DNA of 64,000 nt from the NCBI RefSeq assembly GCF_044377145.1, contig NZ_JBILJQ010000003.1:62001-126000 (forward strand). The letters run 5' to 3'. This document shows positions 42,814-53,554 of this stretch, in pieces (the stretch's first letter is position 1; each line of letters starts with the position of its first letter). This stretch comes from Aquimonas sp044377145 (lineage in GTDB: Bacteria; Pseudomonadota; Gammaproteobacteria; Xanthomonadales; Xanthomonadaceae). The translations under genes and the position numbers were made by a program. The notes under the pieces were generated by a model, which saw nothing but the letters and a program-made list of their open reading frames with translations, had not been told where the DNA came from and did not search any database.

Positions 42814-44106
42814 TCAGGCCGGAGCCACCGGCGGGTCGCCAGGTTCAGCGGTGGCGGCCATCAGCTCCGGCGGAGCGTCGCCTTCCTCTCTCAGTTGACC
42901 CTCCCATTTCGACACCAACGCGGTGGCCACGCTGTTGCCGATCACATTGGTGGCCGAGCGGCCCATGTCCAGGAAATGATCGATGCCCAGCAACAGCAGC
43001 AGTCCGGCCTCGGGCAGGTCGAACTGCGCCAGCGTGGCGGCGATCACCACCAGCGAGGCACGCGGCACGCCGGCCATGCCCTTCGAGGTCACCATCAGGA
43101 TCAGCAGCATGGTCAGCTGCTGCGCCCAGCTCAGCTCGATGCCGTAGGCCTGGGCGATGAACATCACCGCGAAGGTGCAGTACATCATCGAGCCGTCGAG
43201 ATTGAAGGAGTATCCCAGCGGCAGCACGAACGAGGCCACGCGATTGCTGCAGCCGAATTTCTCCAGCTGGGCCAGCGTCTTCGGGTAGGCGGCTTCGCTG
43301 GAGGCCGTAGCGAAAGCCAGCATCACCGGCTCGCGCACCATGCCGAACAGGCGCCCTGCACGGCGGCCGATCACCAGGAAGGCCGCGCCGAACAGCAGCA
43401 GCCACAGCAGCGCGATCGACACATAGAAGCCGAGCATGAACTCGCCGTAGACCCAGATGATGCCAAAGCCGCTCTTGGCGACGGTGGAAGCCACTGCAGC
43501 AAACACCGCCAGAGGCGCGAACCACATCACATACATGGTCAGCTTGAGCATGGCGTAGGACAGGCCTTCCATCGCATCGACCAGAGCCTTGCCCTTCTCG
43601 CCGATGGCCGCACACGCCGCACCGAACAGCACCGAGAACACCACGATCTGCAGAATCTCGTTGCGCGCCAGACCGTCGAAAATGCTGGTGGGCACCAGAT
43701 GGGTGACGAAGTCCTGCAGCGACATCGCGGTAGCGGAAATGCCGGTCGGCGCGCCCGCCTCCGGAAGAGGCACTTCGAGCCCGACGCCCGGCGCCAGCAG
43801 ATTGACCATCAGCAGACCCAGGCTCAGCGACACCGCCGAGGCCAGCAGGAACCAGCTCACCGCCTTGATGCCGACCCGGCCGACGGCGGCACCATCGCCC
43901 ATCTTGGCAATGCCCACCACCAGGGTGGCGAGCACCAGCGGCGCGATGATCATCTTGATCAGGCGCAGGAAGATCGTGGTGACGAGGCCGAGTGCCGAGA
44001 CCACTTCGCTGGGATCGGCCACGGTCTGGTTGACGACGTAGCCGACACCCATACCCAGCACCAAGGCGATCAGGATCCAGAAAGTCAGGCTGCGATAGGG
44101 GAGCAT
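42814..44106 (-). CDS. Dicarboxylate/glutamate:cation symporter (DAACS family)
   Basis: 430 residues with the DAACS fold. It starts LPYRSLTFWILIALVLGMGVG and shows FLRLIKMIIAPLVLATLVVGIAKMG, the serine hairpin FATASSEAAYPKTLAQLEKFG, PLGYSFNLDGSMMYCTFAVMFIAQAYG, SKGMAGVPRASLVVIAATL and GIDHFLDMGRSATNVIGNS. The NLDGS and DMGRSATNVIGN motifs are those of GltP/DctA-type carriers for glutamate, aspartate or C4-dicarboxylates. It is directly upstream of NAD-GDH on the same strand, which suggests uptake of glutamate for oxidation. Possible -10 TAGCAT at 44135-44140. Confidence 0.93.
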   Translation of the reverse strand: MLPYRSLTFWILIALVLGMGVGYVVNQTVADPSEVVSALGLVTTIFLRLIKMIIAPLVLATLVVGIAKMGDGAAVGRVGIKAVSWFLLASAVSLSLGLLMVNLLAPGVGLEVPLPEAGAPTGISATAMSLQDFVTHLVPTSIFDGLARNEILQIVVFSVLFGAACAAIGEKGKALVDAMEGLSYAMLKLTMYVMWFAPLAVFAAVASTVAKSGFGIIWVYGEFMLGFYVSIALLWLLLFGAAFLVIGRRAGRLFGMVREPVMLAFATASSEAAYPKTLAQLEKFGCSNRVASFVLPLGYSFNLDGSMMYCTFAVMFIAQAYGIELSWAQQLTMLLILMVTSKGMAGVPRASLVVIAATLAQFDLPEAGLLLLLGIDHFLDMGRSATNVIGNSVATALVSKWEGQLREEGDAPPELMAATAEPGDPPVAPA

Positions 44107-44492
44107 TCCGGTGATCCGCGCGTGAAGGGTTGCGAATGCTAGCAGTCGCGGGTGCCAGAACGCCCCTGGCCTTGCGGATCCGCGACGAAGGCAGAGCGAT
44201 GGCAGCCCACCCTCGCGCGCAAGGGAGAGGCGCGCGCGCCAAGCGTGGGTCAGAACAGCGCGAACTCGCGGCATGCCCACGACCAGAGCCCTCCGAGAGA
44301 AGAGCGTGCTGCCGACCAGTCCCCCTGCCCCAGCAGGCTCAACGACAGGCACGCCATCGAAGCTTGGAAGCCGGGCGCTGCTGGCAGCCTCGCGCCTCGC
44401 GGCAGCTCGGGCCAGCGACTCCGTGGGAAGCACAGATCGTCGATACTGGAAACGGTCAAAGCTCGACGTTTCCCCAACCGCAAACTGAAGCC
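44107..44492. other. Divergent intergenic region, no gene recognised
   Basis: 386 bases between the symporter and the DUF1266 gene. A minus-strand TAGCAT (44135-44140) is a possible symporter -10 giving a leader of about 22 bases. Open frames across it are Arg/Ser/Pro-rich and lack family character. Confidence 0.55.
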
Positions 44493-45305
44493 ATGCAAGA
44501 CTCGCAGATGATGCAGATCATCGCCGGCACTGCTGCCGGTCTCGTGCTCGCCGCAAGCTCCGCCTGGATGGCGAAGCGACGCTGGCAGCGCTCGGATGAA
44601 CGCTGGGCTGCGTGGTTCCCCGAGGCGTCTGACGTGCCCGAAAATCTCGACCTCACCCGCGAGCTCGCGGTGGGGGCGGTGCTTGGCGTGAACAATGCGT
44701 TTCCCGTCAACACGCTTGATCCGCACAAGCCGCGCGCGGAGATGCGTGCGTGGCTGGCGGGCTCGTGGAACACACGGAACGCGGTGCAGGCGCGGGAGGC
44801 AGTGCAGTCGCTGCTGATGGAAGGCCATTCCGCGACCTTCGACCTGCTCATCGAGGCAGCCGCCGAGGGCGATCCCGACGCCAGTCGCGAGCATCTGGAG
44901 CAGGTCTTCGTCGATGACATGCAGCGCAACCCGGAGCTGGGCGGGTTCATCGCCCACCATCCGGAGGCGATCGCGCGGCTGGAGGCGCTGGGCTTTCTCG
45001 TCACCCAGGCCGATGTCGATCGCGGCACGCGCGCCTATGACCTGGGGCGGGCGGTGGTGGTCAGCCGCGTCGCCTTCGGTGCCGGCTACTTCAATCGCAG
45101 CGAAGCCATGGCCATGATCCGGATGGCGGCCTTCGTGTCGCAACGCGCGTTTGCCTCTTGGCGCGAGTTCGCCAGCAGCTACCTGCTGGGTCGGGCGCTT
45201 TGGGGCGGCGTCGACGATCCCGACTTCGAAGGCATGGTCCGGGTCGTCGAAGAACTGCTGCGCAATCCGCGCAGTCCGTGGCTGCGATGCGGGTGGTTTC
45301 GCTGA
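44493..45305 (+). CDS. DUF1266 domain protein with N-terminal membrane anchor
   Basis: 270 residues. One N-terminal hydrophobic helix (MQIIAGTAAGLVLAASSAWMA) precedes a soluble DUF1266 domain (about 120-265), seen in TRAYDLGRAVVVSRVAFGAGYFNRSEAMAMI and WREFASSYLLGRALWGG. DUF1266 proteins (E. coli YbeU/YbeR type) are found near effectors and in stress contexts but have no established function. The start has no clear Shine-Dalgarno. A hairpin follows the gene. Confidence 0.8.
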   Translation: MQDSQMMQIIAGTAAGLVLAASSAWMAKRRWQRSDERWAAWFPEASDVPENLDLTRELAVGAVLGVNNAFPVNTLDPHKPRAEMRAWLAGSWNTRNAVQAREAVQSLLMEGHSATFDLLIEAAAEGDPDASREHLEQVFVDDMQRNPELGGFIAHHPEAIARLEALGFLVTQADVDRGTRAYDLGRAVVVSRVAFGAGYFNRSEAMAMIRMAAFVSQRAFASWREFASSYLLGRALWGGVDDPDFEGMVRVVEELLRNPRSPWLRCGWFR

Positions 45306-45347
45306 ACGTCCACCGCCCGATGTCCTGATCCGATGTGGCGACTGGCA

Positions 45348-45370
45348 GTGACCGGCACTGCGCCGGTCAC
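45348..45370 (+). terminator. Hairpin after the DUF1266 gene
   Basis: GTGACCGGC pairs with GCCGGTCAC around a 5-base loop, 42 bases after the stop. No T-tract follows. Confidence 0.45.
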
Positions 45371-45792
45371 CGTGCGTGCGTAGCGATCGTTGATGCGCTT
45401 GAAGACGGACCACAGACCTGTCTACGCCATTCACACATCGGGCGGGACTCTCGCGGCCGCGACGTCGCGGACCGAAGCTCCACAAGCCCATGGGGCGCAG
45501 GGCGCAACGAAGCTAAACTCGGGCGGACCGGCTCGATAGACTGCGACCGCGTTCCGAGGGCCCGGCCGCTCGACGGAAGACCGAACAGTTCACTGCATGC
45601 CATGCTGATCGCCCGTCTCCGCTTGCGCTGTGGGTCGATAGCGATACGCCGTGTGTTGGAGGAGTCCGACGAGCACCCCATGCCGCAACTTCGGCGGCCC
45701 CAGAAGCCGCCTGGAGGCACGCAAGGTAGACGCTGCGCGTTCGTTCAGCGGCTCCCCGTTTCCGCCTTCAAAACACCTGCAAGGAAATCTCC
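45371..45792. other. Intergenic stretch, no gene recognised
   Basis: About 420 bases before the thioredoxin-like gene. Frames are short and Arg-rich. An AAGGAA ribosome site for the next gene is at its right end. No RNA or repeat is recognised. Confidence 0.5.
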
Positions 45793-46218
45793 ATGAATGA
45801 ACCCACTCAGGGCATCGAAAGACGCAACAATGCCTGGCAGCGCATCGCAATCACGGCCCTCCTTGTAGCGCTGCTGGGGATAGTGGTGATGAGCCTGCCG
45901 CGAGGGTTCGATACGGACCTGAGCAAGATCGGTGCAGGCAAGCCCGCTATGGTGTTCGTCTACGATCCGAACCTCATCGTGAGCAACCAGCAGACCCGGG
46001 AACTGGACGCGGCGCGGGAGAGGCTCGGCGATGCCCTGCATTTCCTGATCGCGGATGTCGGCCGACCTGAGGGGCAGCAGTTCATGCGTGAGCATCAGGC
46101 GAGTGCCACCCAACTGCTGTTGTTTGCGCCGGATGGCAGTGTGCTCAGCAGAATGCAGGGACTGGTCAGCTCCGATCAGCTCATCGAGTCGTTCGCGGCG
46201 GCAGGCGCTGGGGATTGA
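45793..46218 (+). CDS. Membrane-anchored thioredoxin-like protein without CXXC
   Basis: 141 residues. A single N-terminal helix (IAITALLVALLGIVVMSLPRG) is followed by a thioredoxin-like pattern: PAMVFVYDPNLIVSNQQTREL, LHFLIADVGRPEGQQFM, and QLLLFAPDGSVLSRMQGLVSSDQLIESF. At the position of the redox CXXC there is DPNLIV, so thiol chemistry is not expected. The domain would face the periplasm. No named family. AAGGAA lies 7 bases before the ATG. Confidence 0.65.
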   Translation: MNEPTQGIERRNNAWQRIAITALLVALLGIVVMSLPRGFDTDLSKIGAGKPAMVFVYDPNLIVSNQQTRELDAARERLGDALHFLIADVGRPEGQQFMREHQASATQLLLFAPDGSVLSRMQGLVSSDQLIESFAAAGAGD

Positions 46219-46321
46219 GTCGGGCAGGCAGTGCCCAGACGGGTGGCGTAGACGGCGCATCGCTGCGCGCCCGCCGCCGATGAGCTCCGGCCTCGACTGG
46301 CTATGGCTGCCCCCCGAAAGC

Positions 46322-46370
46322 TTGCGGTCGCCGTAGGCGTTCTCGGTGGCTTTCTTGAGGCCATCGCCGG
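46322..46370 (-). pseudogene. Relic of gcvP with internal deletion
   Basis: On the minus strand this reads GLKKATENAYGDRKL. The first half matches the gcvP codons at 47791-47820 (GEGLKKATE; about 26 of 30 bases). The second half matches the gcvP 3' part near 47295-47315 (NVYGDRNL; about 18 of 19 bases). The two gcvP blocks are about 475 bases apart in the intact gene, so the relic looks like a partial copy with that stretch deleted. It is too short to be functional. Confidence 0.5.
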
Positions 46371-46483
46371 CGATCAGCGCCACTTTCACCTATTGCGCAG
46401 TCCGGGGCTCTGGCGTCCTTCGATCTCACGGTTCAACACCACCGTGGGAAGGGCAATGCGTTCTGTCCGCGGCTCGCACGCCC

Positions 46484-46882
46484 TCAGGCGCCGGTGCGCA
46501 CGAAGATGCCGATGTGACCGCTGTCCGACTTGAGTAGCAGCTTACCTTCCAGCAGGCGCGCCTCCTGAGTCTGGTAGCGGATGCCATCGCTGTCCACAGC
46601 CTCCAGGGCAAGCGTCAGCTCCGAGTCCTCAAGGCCGTACTCGAGCGTCCAGTCCATGCCCTCGCGCTGCGTGCTGGAATAGCGTCCGGTACCGTCGGGG
46701 CGCAGGGTGATCGTGAGTTCCAGAAAGCCGCGGGTGCCGTCCTCATGGGTCCATACCCCGTGCAGTTCTGAGGCTGCCCCGATCTTCTGCGCAACCGGCC
46801 AGACTTCCCGCAGCTGCTGCTGGCTCAGGCCTTGGCTCAGCTTGCTTGCAGCCTGGACGACCTTCTTCAAGAGGTTCGGCAT
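46484..46882 (-). CDS. Small hypothetical protein
   Basis: 132 residues from ATG 46882 with GGAG 7 bases upstream. The N-terminus is an amphipathic helix (MPNLLKKVVQAASKLSQGLS) and the remainder reads as a compact beta-rich domain: LHGVWTHEDGTRGFLELTITL, GTGRYSSTQREGMDWTLEYGL, LLLKSDSGHIGIFV. The pattern is lipocalin/DUF-like (a substrate or stress-response beta domain), but no family can be named. It is transcribed from the same strand as gcvP, which lies upstream. Confidence 0.65.
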   Translation of the reverse strand: MPNLLKKVVQAASKLSQGLSQQQLREVWPVAQKIGAASELHGVWTHEDGTRGFLELTITLRPDGTGRYSSTQREGMDWTLEYGLEDSELTLALEAVDSDGIRYQTQEARLLEGKLLLKSDSGHIGIFVRTGA

Positions 46883-46931
46883 TCGGTTCTCCAAGGGAGG
46901 TGAATCAGGCCAGTGGGCCGCCGATGTTACT

Positions 46932-47066
46932 TCAGCGGAAAGCCCCACACCTGCAGACCGTCTTCCCGCCCAATGGTCCAGCGACGTTGCCGCCACTCGC
47001 CAGCGTAGCCAAGCCGCACGACAACACGATCCCGGCCAGCATCACGCACGCGGCGCTCATCTTCAT
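46932..47066 (-). other. Possible 44-residue exported peptide, or frameshifted small gene
   Basis: ATG 47066 opens a short frame that begins with a good signal-peptide-like stretch (MKMSAACVMLAGIVLSCGLA) and ends after 44 codons. An overlapping frame continues as GEWRQRRWTIGREDGLQVWG to a stop at 46927, which looks more protein-like than the in-frame tail. This may be a small secreted protein broken by a frameshift. No strong Shine-Dalgarno. The remaining bases of this 362-bp gap hold a gcvP-distal hairpin. Confidence 0.25.
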
Positions 47067-47180
47067 TGACCCACGAGAGCTGCCGGCAGAACTCCTTGCC
47101 GACGGATCCGAGGCTTCGTCGCGGAAACTTCAACCCAGGACGCAGAACGTCAGGTGCGCTCTCAGCCGCACCGCCGCGAC

Positions 47181-47210
47181 CGCTCTCGGGGAGGCGCTCC
47201 GCGCCGAGCG
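47181..47210 (-). terminator. Possible gcvP terminator hairpin
   Basis: GGCGCTCCGCGCC (47193-47205) forms a 5-bp stem with a 3-base loop, reinforced by outer CGCTC/GAGCG pairing, 35-65 bases after the gcvP stop. No T-tract. Confidence 0.3.
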
Positions 47211-47244
47211 CCATGTCGACGCCCAGCGCAGGCCCTTCAAGCCA

Positions 47245-50121
<2,877 letters not shown>

Positions 50122-50299
50122 GGCGCGGGCACCTGGGGCGGAGATCGAAGGGAGGCGAACGCCGCACGGTCGATGATCCTGCCGCGCCCAAGCGCAGGCG
50201 CGTGCGAGGCACGGGCACAGCGTCGATAGCGAGGAAGTTGCAGGGCATCGGACACGGGGCGGCGCTCGTAGACCGGACGCAGACCCGTCCGGTTTGGGC

Positions 50300-50512
50300 G
50301 CCCCATCTGTCTGTTCGCCTGAGAGCGTTATCCCGTCGGCGGACCGGCGCAGAACCGCGCGACGGTCTCTCTCCAGATGCTTGCTGCGTGGGTCGGCACA
50401 GGCCATCAAAGCCGATGCAGATCCGGGCCACCCGGTCCTTTTGCCTGAGAGTTTCCGGGGCGGTTGCTCCTTCGGCGCCCGTGCTTGCATGCAAGCCGGG
50501 TCTCTCCCGCGT
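50300..50512 (-). promoter_or_regulatory. Tandem glycine riboswitch upstream of gcvP
   Basis: Aptamer 1 (50512 down to 50434) has the classical core: GGGAGAGACC, GCCGAAGGAGCAA, and GGAAACTCTCAGGCAAAAGG. Aptamer 2 (50378 down to 50300) starts CTGGAGAGAGACCG and ends CTCTCAGGCGAACAGACAGA, but its core is divergent (GCCGACGGGATAAC) and lacks the second short helix. The linker is about 55 bases, longer than in typical tandem versions. The 178-base leader that follows contains CCGGAC/GTCCGG pairing that may act as expression platform. Glycine would be expected to turn gcvP on. Confidence 0.93.
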
Positions 50513-50522
50513 GGCGGCGCGG

Positions 50523-50528
50523 ATGGTA
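50523..50528 (-). promoter_or_regulatory. Candidate -10 of the riboswitch-gcvP transcript
   Basis: TACCAT on the minus strand ends 11 bases before aptamer 1 begins, so the aptamer would be at the very start of the RNA. Confidence 0.4.
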
Positions 50529-50570
50529 GCACGCAGGTCTGTCGCGGGGCGGTAGTCATCGGCCTTGGGC

Positions 50571-50576
50571 TATGCT
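50571..50576 (+). promoter_or_regulatory. Candidate -10 of the endonuclease/phosphatase lipoprotein gene
   Basis: TATGCT ends 24 bases before the ATG at 50600, with TTGGAG 7 bases before the ATG as ribosome site. It is back to back with the gcvP promoter, only about 43 bases away. Confidence 0.4.
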
Positions 50577-50599
50577 CGGCGCCTTCCTTGGAGCCCCGT

Positions 50600-51784
50600 A
50601 TGCATGCCTTGAATCTGCTGGCAGCCACTGTCGTGCTCGGTCTGGCCAGCTGTGGCACCAGCACCAGCACCAGCAACGCGCCACCGCCCCACATCCGCGT
50701 GGCGACGTACAACATCGCCCTGAACGACGATCTCGCCGGCGGGGTGATCGCGCGACTGCAGGCCGATGACCCGGTCGCGCGCCGCTTGGCCGCCGTCATC
50801 CAGCGCGTGCGGCCCGATGTTCTGTTGCTCAACGAGATCGACTTCGATGCCGAAGGCCGCGCCGGCCAGCTGTTCCGCGAACGCTATCTCGCCGTCGGCC
50901 AGTTTGGCGAAGCGCCGATCGAGTACCGATACCACTTCAGTGCCGAGGTCAACACAGGCGTGCCCAGCGGGCTCGACCTCACCGGCGATGGCCGCAGCGA
51001 TGGGCCGGGCGACGCCTGGGGTTTCGGTGCCCACCCGGGGCAGTACGGCATGCTGGTGCTATCTCGATTTCCGATCGACGCCGCCGACGCGCGCACCTTC
51101 CAGAAGTTGCGCTGGGCCGAACTGCCGAACGCTCGCGGGCCACTGGATCCCGACAGCGGCGAGCCCTGGTACGCGCCAGAGATCTGGGCACAGCTGCGAC
51201 TGTCGTCGAAGTCGCACTGGGACCTGCCGATCGACACTCCGCTGGGCCGCATCCACCTGCTGGCCGCACACCCGACGCCGCCGGCCTTCGATGGGCCAGA
51301 ACGGCGCAATGTGGTGCGCAATGCCGACGAGATCCGCCTGTGGGCCGAGTACTTGAATGGTGCCGACTGGATGGTCGATGACCAGGGCCGCCGCGGCGGG
51401 CTGGCGGCCGATGCACGGTTCGTGATCGTCGGCGACTTGAATGCCGACCCAAAGGAAGGCAGCAGCCAGCCGGGTGCGATCCAGGTCCTGCTCAATCACC
51501 CGCGCGTGCAATCCGGGCAGGCGCCGGTCAGCAAAGGCAGCGAAGACGCATCGCTGACTTTCCTGCCGGACAATGGCGCCGAACTGGCCGATGCAACCGA
51601 TACAGCGAACTTCGGCGACCGCATCGGCAATCTCCGCGTCGACTACGCCCTGCCCTCGCGCGGCCTGACGGTTCTCGCCAACGGCGTGTTCTGGCCCAAA
51701 CGCGGCGAACCCGGCAGCGACTGGGTCAGCGCCAGCGACCACCGGATGGTGTGGATGGAACTCGGTGCGGGGACTGCGGATTGA
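50600..51784 (+). CDS. Endonuclease/exonuclease/phosphatase family lipoprotein
   Basis: 394 residues. The N-terminus MHALNLLAATVVLGLASCGTS is a lipoprotein signal with a lipobox ending in Cys18. The mature part is a DNase I-like fold: IRVATYNIALND, VLLLNEIDFDAEG, YGMLVLSRFPID, VGDLNADPKEGSSQPGAI and the final SDHRMVWMEL with the catalytic His. This superfamily covers nucleases and phospho-ester hydrolases; at the membrane surface a phosphodiesterase or extracellular nuclease role is plausible. The substrate is unknown. TTGGAG precedes the ATG by 7 bases. Confidence 0.9.
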   Translation: MHALNLLAATVVLGLASCGTSTSTSNAPPPHIRVATYNIALNDDLAGGVIARLQADDPVARRLAAVIQRVRPDVLLLNEIDFDAEGRAGQLFRERYLAVGQFGEAPIEYRYHFSAEVNTGVPSGLDLTGDGRSDGPGDAWGFGAHPGQYGMLVLSRFPIDAADARTFQKLRWAELPNARGPLDPDSGEPWYAPEIWAQLRLSSKSHWDLPIDTPLGRIHLLAAHPTPPAFDGPERRNVVRNADEIRLWAEYLNGADWMVDDQGRRGGLAADARFVIVGDLNADPKEGSSQPGAIQVLLNHPRVQSGQAPVSKGSEDASLTFLPDNGAELADATDTANFGDRIGNLRVDYALPSRGLTVLANGVFWPKRGEPGSDWVSASDHRMVWMELGAGTAD

Positions 51785-51887
51785 CTGGTGCTTCGGGATG
51801 CGGGATTGGCATCGGTCGGCAGCGTGCCGGATGTTCGAATGCCTGGCTGCGGAGCCACTGTTTATCGTTCGCGGCGGCAGCTGTCAC

Positions 51888-52493
51888 TCAACGCCTGAGC
51901 CGCAAGCCCCGACTCCCGACTCCCGACTCCGCCCAGCAAAGCAGCCTTGCCGTCTCGAACAGCGGCAAACCCATCACCCCGCTGTAGCTGCCCTCGATGC
52001 GCTTGATGAAGGCGCCGGCACGGCCCTGGATCGCGTAGGCGCCGGCTTTGCCGAAGCATTCGCCGCTGTCGATGTAGCCGGCGATGTCCCGCTCGCTGAG
52101 CGGATCGAACTCGACCCAGGTTTCGCACAGTTCCTCGCGCAGACCGTTGGCGTCGGCAAGGCAGACTGCCGACACGGCCAGATGCCGGCGGCCCGAGAGT
52201 CGTCTCAGCATCGCGGCGGCATCGAGTGCGTCTACCGGCTTGCCGAACACTTCGTCGTCCAGCACCACCTCGGTGTCGGCCGACAGCACGCGCGCCAGCG
52301 GCTGCTGGCCAACGCGCAGCCAACCGGCCTCGGCCTTGTCGCGGGCGACGCGCTGCACGTAGTCGAGCGGGCACTCTCCGGCCGCGCGCTCCTCGGGTAC
52401 GTCGACCTCCAACACCACGTGGGCAATGCCGAGTTGGCCCAGCAGTTCGCGCCGGCGCGGCGACTTCGAGGCCAGATACAGCACGCCGCTCAT
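51888..52493 (-). CDS. maf: Maf family nucleotide pyrophosphatase (YhdE type)
   Basis: 201 residues. Motifs are LYLASKSPRRRELLGQLGI (substrate phosphate and Ser-Arg-Arg), VLSADTEVVLDDEVFGKP (catalytic Asp), MLRRLSGRRHLAVSAVCL and AYAIQGRAGAFIKRIEGSYSGVMGLPLFE. YhdE-type Maf proteins hydrolyse dTTP/UTP and modified nucleotides. The last 13 residues (ESGVGSRGLRLRR) are encoded by the GACTCCC heptamer repeat and look like an added tail. The ATG overlaps the stop of the metallo-hydrolase gene by four bases (ATGA). In E. coli maf precedes rng; here it is 38 kb away. Confidence 0.94.
   Translation of the reverse strand: MSGVLYLASKSPRRRELLGQLGIAHVVLEVDVPEERAAGECPLDYVQRVARDKAEAGWLRVGQQPLARVLSADTEVVLDDEVFGKPVDALDAAAMLRRLSGRRHLAVSAVCLADANGLREELCETWVEFDPLSERDIAGYIDSGECFGKAGAYAIQGRAGAFIKRIEGSYSGVMGLPLFETARLLCWAESGVGSRGLRLRR
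51911..51931. repeat. Tandem GACTCCC heptamers inside the 3' end of maf
   Basis: Two exact copies of GACTCCC and a third with a final G, in the coding region of the Maf C-terminal tail. They belong to the same heptamer family as the GGGATTC units at 58868 and GGGAATC units at 30197. Confidence 0.75.
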
Positions 52494-53431
52494 GCGCCCG
52501 CCTCCCGGTCAATCCACACGCCGAGGCCCTGCGCATTGAGCTCGATGTCCATGGACAGAATGGCGATCACGTCCTTGCGCGTTGGTTCGCAGCCATGCGC
52601 CTCGGCGCGATCGGCATAGAGCTGCTCGAGTCCGGCACACAGAGCCGCATGACGTGCCTGCCCAGCCAGCGCGCTGGCCGCTCCAGCGATCGCCACCATC
52701 GCATCGATCTGCTCGACCAGATCCTCCGCCAGCCGCGCCGGTGGCTCCACCCGGCCGAAGTGGGTCAGGTACATCCCCGCCGGCTGGTAGGACAGCATCC
52801 GCGCGATCGAAGCCTTCAGCGGCTCGGGTTCGAACTGCACCGGCGTGCTGGTCGGCAGGATGAAGGCGCCGCGCGCGCTGTCGAGCTCGCGGTAGCTCAG
52901 GCCGAAGGTGTCGCCGGTAAAGAAACAGCCGCTGCGCTGGTCGAAAATCACGATGTGGTGGCGGGCATGGCCAGGCGCATCCAGGCACAGCAACTCACGC
53001 CCGGCAAGATCGACGGCATAGCCATCCACGGCTTCCGTCACCCGAGCTGGATCAACCGGCTGCAACTCGCCGTAGGTGCGGGTGACCTCGTCAGCACCGT
53101 ACACCGCGCTGGCGCCAGCGATCAGCTTGCTGGGGTCGATCATGTGGCGCGCACCGCGCGGATGCACCAGCAGGCGCGCGTTCGGCAACTGCTGCAGTAG
53201 CAGGCCGGTGCCACCGGCGTGGTCGAGATGGACATGGGTCAGGATCAACCAATCGACGGCGTCCGGCGCCACCTGTGCCTCCGCCAGCGCGGCCATCAGC
53301 CGCGGCACCGAGCTGTTGAGTCCGCAGTCGATGAAGGCGGCGCGGCCGCTCTCCACGACCAGATAGGCCGCATCGAACTGTGGCCGGTGGAAGCCGGTGT
53401 CGATGGTGTGGATGCCGTGCGCTTCGCTCAT
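52490..53431 (-). CDS. MBL-fold metallo-hydrolase
   Basis: 313 residues. The metal motif LTHVHLDHAGG holds His66, His68, Asp70 and His71, with further ligands in DAPGHARHHIVIFD and FFTGDTFGLSY, and a late His in YLTHFGRVEPP. Family members include glyoxalase II-like thiol-ester hydrolases and lactonases. The long C-terminal helix with a final VWIDREAGA is not diagnostic. GGGAG is 8 bases before the ATG and a TATGAT box is upstream. It overlaps maf by four bases and probably forms a two-gene operon with it. Confidence 0.92.
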   Translation of the reverse strand: MSEAHGIHTIDTGFHRPQFDAAYLVVESGRAAFIDCGLNSSVPRLMAALAEAQVAPDAVDWLILTHVHLDHAGGTGLLLQQLPNARLLVHPRGARHMIDPSKLIAGASAVYGADEVTRTYGELQPVDPARVTEAVDGYAVDLAGRELLCLDAPGHARHHIVIFDQRSGCFFTGDTFGLSYRELDSARGAFILPTSTPVQFEPEPLKASIARMLSYQPAGMYLTHFGRVEPPARLAEDLVEQIDAMVAIAGAASALAGQARHAALCAGLEQLYADRAEAHGCEPTRKDVIAILSMDIELNAQGLGVWIDREAGA

Positions 53432-53454
53432 GTGGGTCTCCCGGGTGGCTGTCG

Positions 53455-53460
53455 ATCATA
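53455..53460 (-). promoter_or_regulatory. Candidate -10 of the metallo-hydrolase-maf operon
   Basis: TATGAT on the minus strand, 23 bases before the ATG, giving a leader of about 17 bases that contains GGGAG. Confidence 0.45.
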
Positions 53461-53554
53461 GCGATGCTTGGGGCGGCGCCCGACAGGACTATCCGCACAC
53501 TCATCACGCGACTCGCTGGCCTAGGCTTTCCACTGCGTTCCGAGGAGAGTCCTG

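Noticed and set aside
38877..43160. Very long open frame on the plus strand opposite NAD-GDH
   Set aside because: It is the antisense shadow of GDH in high-GC DNA: low-complexity His/Gln/Arg/Ala-rich, no family motif, while the minus strand encodes a complete, recognisable GDH.
45335..45796. Open frame between the DUF1266 and thioredoxin-like genes as a real gene
   Set aside because: Composition is Arg/Gly/Ser-rich with no motif, it crosses a hairpin, and it has no ribosome site.
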